Source: an uncultured Shimia sp. (GTDB lineage: Bacteria; Pseudomonadota; Alphaproteobacteria; Rhodobacterales; Rhodobacteraceae). From it: a DNA stretch of 42,239 nucleotides. Positions 39,247-42,239 of the stretch are shown here, piece after piece (the stretch's first letter is position 1; the number at the start of each line of letters is the position of its first letter). A program made the translations under genes and the position numbers. The stretch covers positions 1-42,239 of the forward strand of contig NZ_CAJXIV010000026.1 in assembly GCF_913054185.1 (NCBI RefSeq), read 5' to 3'. A model generated the notes under the pieces. That model was given only the letters and a program-made list of their open reading frames with translations, did not search any database and was not told the origin of the DNA.

Positions 39247-40470
39247 TTACCCCGCCATATCGGCACGATTCAGCGCACAGTGGCTCCAAAGGGCGTCCAT
39301 CGCGCTCACAAGGGCATCAATTTCCTTGGGACCATGCACCGGCGACGGCGTGAAGCGCAGCCGCTCAGTGCCACGTGGCACCGTAGGGAAATTGATCGGC
39401 TGAACATAAATTCCGTAGTCTTCCAGCAGATGATCAGACAGCACTTTTGTATGCACAGGATTACCAACAATCACCGGCACAATATGGCTGCCATGATCGA
39501 TGATTGGCAGGCCCATTCCTTTCAACCGCATTTTCAAAATCTGCGCCTGAGTTTGATGTGTCTCGCGCAGCTCTTGATCATTTTTCAGGTGCGCAACAGA
39601 GGCCGCGGCCCCGGCAGCGATCGCCGGCGGCAGCGAGGTGGTAAAGATGAAGCCTGGCGCATAAGACCTTACTGCATCACACATTTTTTCCGACGCCGCG
39701 ATGTATCCCCCCATCACGCCATAGGCTTTGGCCAAGGTGCCATTGATGATGTCGATGCGACGCGCAAGATTGTCACGCTCGGTCACGCCACCACCGCGCG
39801 GGCCATACATGCCCACCGCGTGCACCTCATCGATATAGGTCAGCGCGCCAAACTCGTCAGCCAAATCGCAGAGCGCTTCGATCGGGCCAAAATCACCGTC
39901 CATCGAGTAGACAGATTCAAATGCAATCAGCTTTGGCGCAGCTGGATCATCCGCTTCCAAAAGCGCACGCAGATGCGCCACATCATTGTGCTTAAAAATA
40001 CGCTTCGCCCCGCCGTTGCGTCGCACACCTTCGATCATCGACGCGTGGTTCAAGGCGTCCGAATAGATGATCAAACCGGGGAACAGTTTTGGCAAAGTAC
40101 TTAAAGTTGCATCATTTGCGATGTAGGCGCTGGTGAAAAGCAGGGCTGATTCTTTGCCGTGCAGGTCGGCAATCTCGGCCTCCAGACGCTTGTGATACAC
40201 CGTCGTGCCAGAGATATTGCGCGTCCCGCCAGAGCCTGCACCCGTTGCATCCACCGCTTCGTGCATCGCCTCAAGCACAACTGGATGTTGCCCCATGCCA
40301 AGGTAGTCGTTGCCACACCAAACGGTAATGGGTTGCTCTTCACCGTCCGGGCGGGTCCAAGTCGCGTGTGGGAAATGGCCTTGCTTACGCTCAATATCAA
40401 TGAACGTGCGATAACGCCCCTCGTCGTGCAAACGATTGAGTGCGGTATCTAGCTTCGCAGTGTAATCCAC
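39247..40470 (-). CDS. hemA: 5-aminolevulinate synthase
   Basis: This PLP enzyme condenses glycine with succinyl-CoA to form 5-aminolevulinate, the first step of tetrapyrrole synthesis by the C4 route used by alphaproteobacteria. The 407-residue length and start match Rhodobacter HemA, which begins Met-Asp-Tyr. Here the start codon is GTG at 40470, with GAAGGA 8 bases upstream; the frame continues upstream without a good start. The PLP lysine is Lys248 (Gly-Thr-Leu-Ala-Lys-Ala-Tyr-Gly). The glycine-rich Gly-Ala-Gly-Ser-Gly-Gly-Thr-Arg lies at 77-84. A perfect FnrL box at 40596-40609 suggests oxygen-dependent control. Confidence 0.97.
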   Translation of the reverse strand: MDYTAKLDTALNRLHDEGRYRTFIDIERKQGHFPHATWTRPDGEEQPITVWCGNDYLGMGQHPVVLEAMHEAVDATGAGSGGTRNISGTTVYHKRLEAEIADLHGKESALLFTSAYIANDATLSTLPKLFPGLIIYSDALNHASMIEGVRRNGGAKRIFKHNDVAHLRALLEADDPAAPKLIAFESVYSMDGDFGPIEALCDLADEFGALTYIDEVHAVGMYGPRGGGVTERDNLARRIDIINGTLAKAYGVMGGYIAASEKMCDAVRSYAPGFIFTTSLPPAIAAGAAASVAHLKNDQELRETHQTQAQILKMRLKGMGLPIIDHGSHIVPVIVGNPVHTKVLSDHLLEDYGIYVQPINFPTVPRGTERLRFTPSPVHGPKEIDALVSAMDALWSHCALNRADMAG

Positions 40471-40595
40471 AGTGGCTTTTCCTTCTTCCCGGTCCGGGCG
40501 ACCTGGCGTTCCAACACCCCATCTGGGCGTTGGCGCTCTTTTAATCATCTGTCGCGCTTTCAGCAATGGCTACCAAATGATACATCTTTCTCACA

Positions 40596-40609
40596 TTGAT
40601 ATCGATCAA
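40596..40609. promoter_or_regulatory. FNR/FnrL binding site between hemA and M20 peptidase genes
   Basis: TTGAT-ATCG-ATCAA is a perfect match to the FNR-family consensus TTGAT-N4-ATCAA. It lies 126 bases upstream of the hemA start and 80 bases upstream of the divergent peptidase start. FnrL control of hemA under low oxygen is established in Rhodobacter, so hemA is the likely target; control of the peptidase gene is also possible. Confidence 0.8.
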
Positions 40610-40688
40610 ACTGTGAAAGAGCGAGTCTGGACAGTGTGATTTGCGGTGATACGGTCCCTGCAAATCGTCGCACCCGAAGGAGGCTTTC

Positions 40689-42062
40689 ATGACGCTAGAC
40701 CCTGTTCTCGCCCGCATTGACCAAAACATGCCAGAGGCGCTGGAGCGCCTATTTGATTTGTTGCGCATCAAGTCCATTTCCACCGACCCGGCATTTGACA
40801 CCGATGTAGACGCTGCCGCCGATTGGCTGGTGACAGAACTGCAAAGCCTTGGCATTGATGCACAAAAACGCCCCACCACCGGCCACCCCATGGTTGTTGG
40901 CCATGTGGACGGCCCCGGACCCCATGTTCTGTTTTACGGACACTATGATGTTCAGCCGGTTGATCCGCTGGAACTCTGGGACCGCGATCCGTTTGACCCG
41001 GCCCTCGAAGACACCGACGCTGGCCAAGTGATCCGCGCCCGCGGATCTTCAGACGACAAAGGTCAGTTGATGACCTTTGTCGAAGCCTGCCGCGCTTGGA
41101 AGTCCGAACATGGCAACCTGCCGTGCAAAATCACATTCCTGTTTGAAGGCGAAGAAGAATCCGGCTCCCCAAGCCTTGTGCCCTTCCTGAAGGAAAACGC
41201 CGAGGAGCTGAGCTGCGACATTGCGCTGATCTGCGACACCGGCCTATTTGAAAGCGCCGTGCCCGCGATCACCACCATGTTACGCGGCCTGCTGGCCGAA
41301 GATTTCACAATCACCGGCCCCAGCCGCGACCTGCACTCTGGCATGTATGGCGGCATCGCCATGAACCCGATCCGCGTACTCAGCAACATCCTGGCTGATT
41401 TGCATGATGACACCGGCGCCGTTACCTTGGATGGCTTCTATGACGACGTACCGGAACTGCCTGACGACATCCGTGCGCAATGGCAGGGTCTCAACTTTGA
41501 TCACGGCACGTACCTCGGCGACGTGGGCCTGCAATCCCCCGCAGGGGAACAAGACCGCACCCCGCTGGAGCAAATCTGGTCGCGCCCGACGTGTGACGTA
41601 AACGGAATCTGGGGTGGTTACACCGGTGACGGTTTTAAGACTGTGCTCCCCTCCCAAGCTTCGGCAAAACTCTCGTTTCGCTTGGTTGGCCAGCAAGACC
41701 CGGACAAAATTCGCAGCAGTTTCCGGGCCCATCTGGAAAGCCGGCTACCCGAAGGTTTCACCGTCGAATACCGCTCCGAGAAAGGCTCCGCGGCCTCACA
41801 AATGTCGATTGAAGACCCTGCGTTCGAAAAGGCACGAGGCGCCCTCAGCGATGAATGGCCCCGTCCTGCGGCCTATGTTGGCTGCGGTGGCTCCATCCCC
41901 ATTGCGGGCTTCTTCAAAGAGATGCTGGACATGGATTCGATGCTGATAGGCTTTGGACGCGATGACGACCAAATCCACTCCCCCAACGAGAAATACAACG
42001 TGGAGAGTTTCCACAAAGGCACCCGGTCCTGGGCCCGAATTCTTGCGGCACTCTCCGCTTAA
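40689..42062 (+). CDS. M20 family metallopeptidase (dipeptidase-like)
   Basis: This 457-residue di-zinc peptidase cleaves short peptides or similar amides in the cytoplasm. The zinc ligands are visible: His in Tyr-Gly-His-Tyr-Asp-Val-Gln-Pro (about residue 83), Asp in Ser-Ser-Asp-Asp-Lys-Gly (near 116), the Glu-Glu-Glu-Ser-Gly-Ser segment near 150-155, Asp near 178 and His in Ile-His-Ser-Pro-Asn-Glu. The dimerisation domain spans about 195-355. Length and motifs fit the M20 dipeptidase group that includes carnosinase-like proteins. The ATG has an excellent AAGGAGG site. It is divergent from hemA and shares the region with the FnrL box. Confidence 0.94.
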   Translation: MTLDPVLARIDQNMPEALERLFDLLRIKSISTDPAFDTDVDAAADWLVTELQSLGIDAQKRPTTGHPMVVGHVDGPGPHVLFYGHYDVQPVDPLELWDRDPFDPALEDTDAGQVIRARGSSDDKGQLMTFVEACRAWKSEHGNLPCKITFLFEGEEESGSPSLVPFLKENAEELSCDIALICDTGLFESAVPAITTMLRGLLAEDFTITGPSRDLHSGMYGGIAMNPIRVLSNILADLHDDTGAVTLDGFYDDVPELPDDIRAQWQGLNFDHGTYLGDVGLQSPAGEQDRTPLEQIWSRPTCDVNGIWGGYTGDGFKTVLPSQASAKLSFRLVGQQDPDKIRSSFRAHLESRLPEGFTVEYRSEKGSAASQMSIEDPAFEKARGALSDEWPRPAAYVGCGGSIPIAGFFKEMLDMDSMLIGFGRDDDQIHSPNEKYNVESFHKGTRSWARILAALSA

Positions 42063-42086
42063 CACATTGAAATCATTTAGAATCAT

Positions 42087-42113
42087 AAAACGCGCCCTCA
42101 GGGCGCGTTTTTT
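42087..42113 (+). terminator. Terminator after the M20 peptidase gene
   Basis: An 11-bp perfect stem (AAAACGCGCCC / GGGCGCGTTTT) with a three-base loop is followed by T residues to 42113. It lies 24 bases after the stop and would also work leftward as the end of the tRNA transcript. Confidence 0.92.
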
Positions 42114-42186
42114 GTGCCGCGAAAACTTCACGCAAAGATAGTATGCGCGGAACCAATTCATCATCTCTGTTTAGGGGAGGAAGAAG

Positions 42187-42239
42187 TGGCGCGGTTGACG
42201 GGGCTCGAACCCGCGACCCCCGGCGTGACAGGCCGGTAC
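42187..42239 (-). tRNA. tRNA-Asp (GTC), 5' part cut by window end
   Basis: The minus strand carries the 3' two thirds of a tRNA. The anticodon stem-loop has GTC at 42229-42227 (CCGGCCTGTCACGCCGG), followed by a short variable loop, a T-arm (GCGGG-TTCGAGC-CCCGT), the acceptor 3' strand, discriminator G and an encoded CCA at 42189-42187. These features match tRNA-Asp. The D-arm and 5' acceptor lie beyond the window. Confidence 0.95.

Noticed and set aside
1-42239. CRISPR arrays, insertion sequences, prophage or integrative elements
   Set aside because: No regularly spaced direct repeats, transposase or integrase motifs, or terminal repeats were seen. A tRNA lies at the right edge, but no integrase or att-like repeat accompanies it within the window.

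Overview
The window is about 42 kb of chromosomal DNA from an alphaproteobacterium, almost certainly a marine Rhodobacteraceae (Roseobacter-group) bacterium. The evidence is the C4-type 5-aminolevulinate synthase with a perfect FNR/FnrL box, the enlarged TakP-like TRAP transporter, an alphaproteobacterial ilvIH operon with a leader-peptide attenuator, DUF6778, DUF2852 and DUF2189 proteins, and moderately high GC. It is mostly core genome. I see no insertion sequences, prophage genes, CRISPR arrays or replication origin.

Layout. Positions 1-5200 hold a truncated DUF6778 lipoprotein gene, a Nudix hydrolase, a small conserved protein next to glnE, a DUF4440-like gene broken by an in-frame stop, and a YbaK-type deacylase. 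Positions 5200-6700 hold DUF2852 and RDD membrane proteins, with a pair of operator-like palindromes upstream of the first. Positions 6850-13670 hold a three-gene TRAP uptake system (dctP, dctQ, dctM, leftward) divergent from a Cache-domain histidine kinase and a NarL-type response regulator (rightward), with paired palindromes between them. Positions 14130-17130 are the ilvI-orphan-ilvH operon, preceded by a promoter, a branched-chain-rich leader peptide and a terminator/antiterminator. Positions 17140-20070 hold an unknown protein, an XRE-type regulator, a Rieske oxygenase and a translationally coupled 70-residue protein.

Positions 20070-24390 run leftward: PPOX flavoprotein, DUF2189, amidase and prfB. 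Positions 24500-26870 hold a chemoreceptor gene downstream of a secreted PDC/Cache-like protein. Positions 27030-32930 hold the cell-wall genes mrcA (PBP1A) and amiC, with a secreted orphan, a GST and a Nudix gene between them. Positions 33000-36430 hold an aminotransferase divergent from an M48-TPR protease and a DsbA-like protein. Positions 36640-42060 hold ispG, rodZ and hemA (leftward) and a divergent M20 peptidase. The window ends inside a tRNA-Asp gene.

The genes form several functional groups. Nitrogen and amino-acid metabolism comprises glnE, ilvIH and the aminotransferase. Envelope growth and quality control comprises mrcA, amiC, rodZ, the M48 protease and the DsbA-like protein. Cofactor precursors come from hemA and ispG. 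Nutrient sensing and uptake comprises the TRAP/two-component module, the chemoreceptor with its secreted sensor, and the Rieske oxygenase. The observations most worth a second look are the ilv attenuator, the low-GC orphan gene inside ilvIH, a two-hairpin element repeated at gene 3' ends, the secreted PDC/chemoreceptor pair, the Rieske enzyme with glutamate at the bridging position, and the nonsense-interrupted DUF4440 gene.
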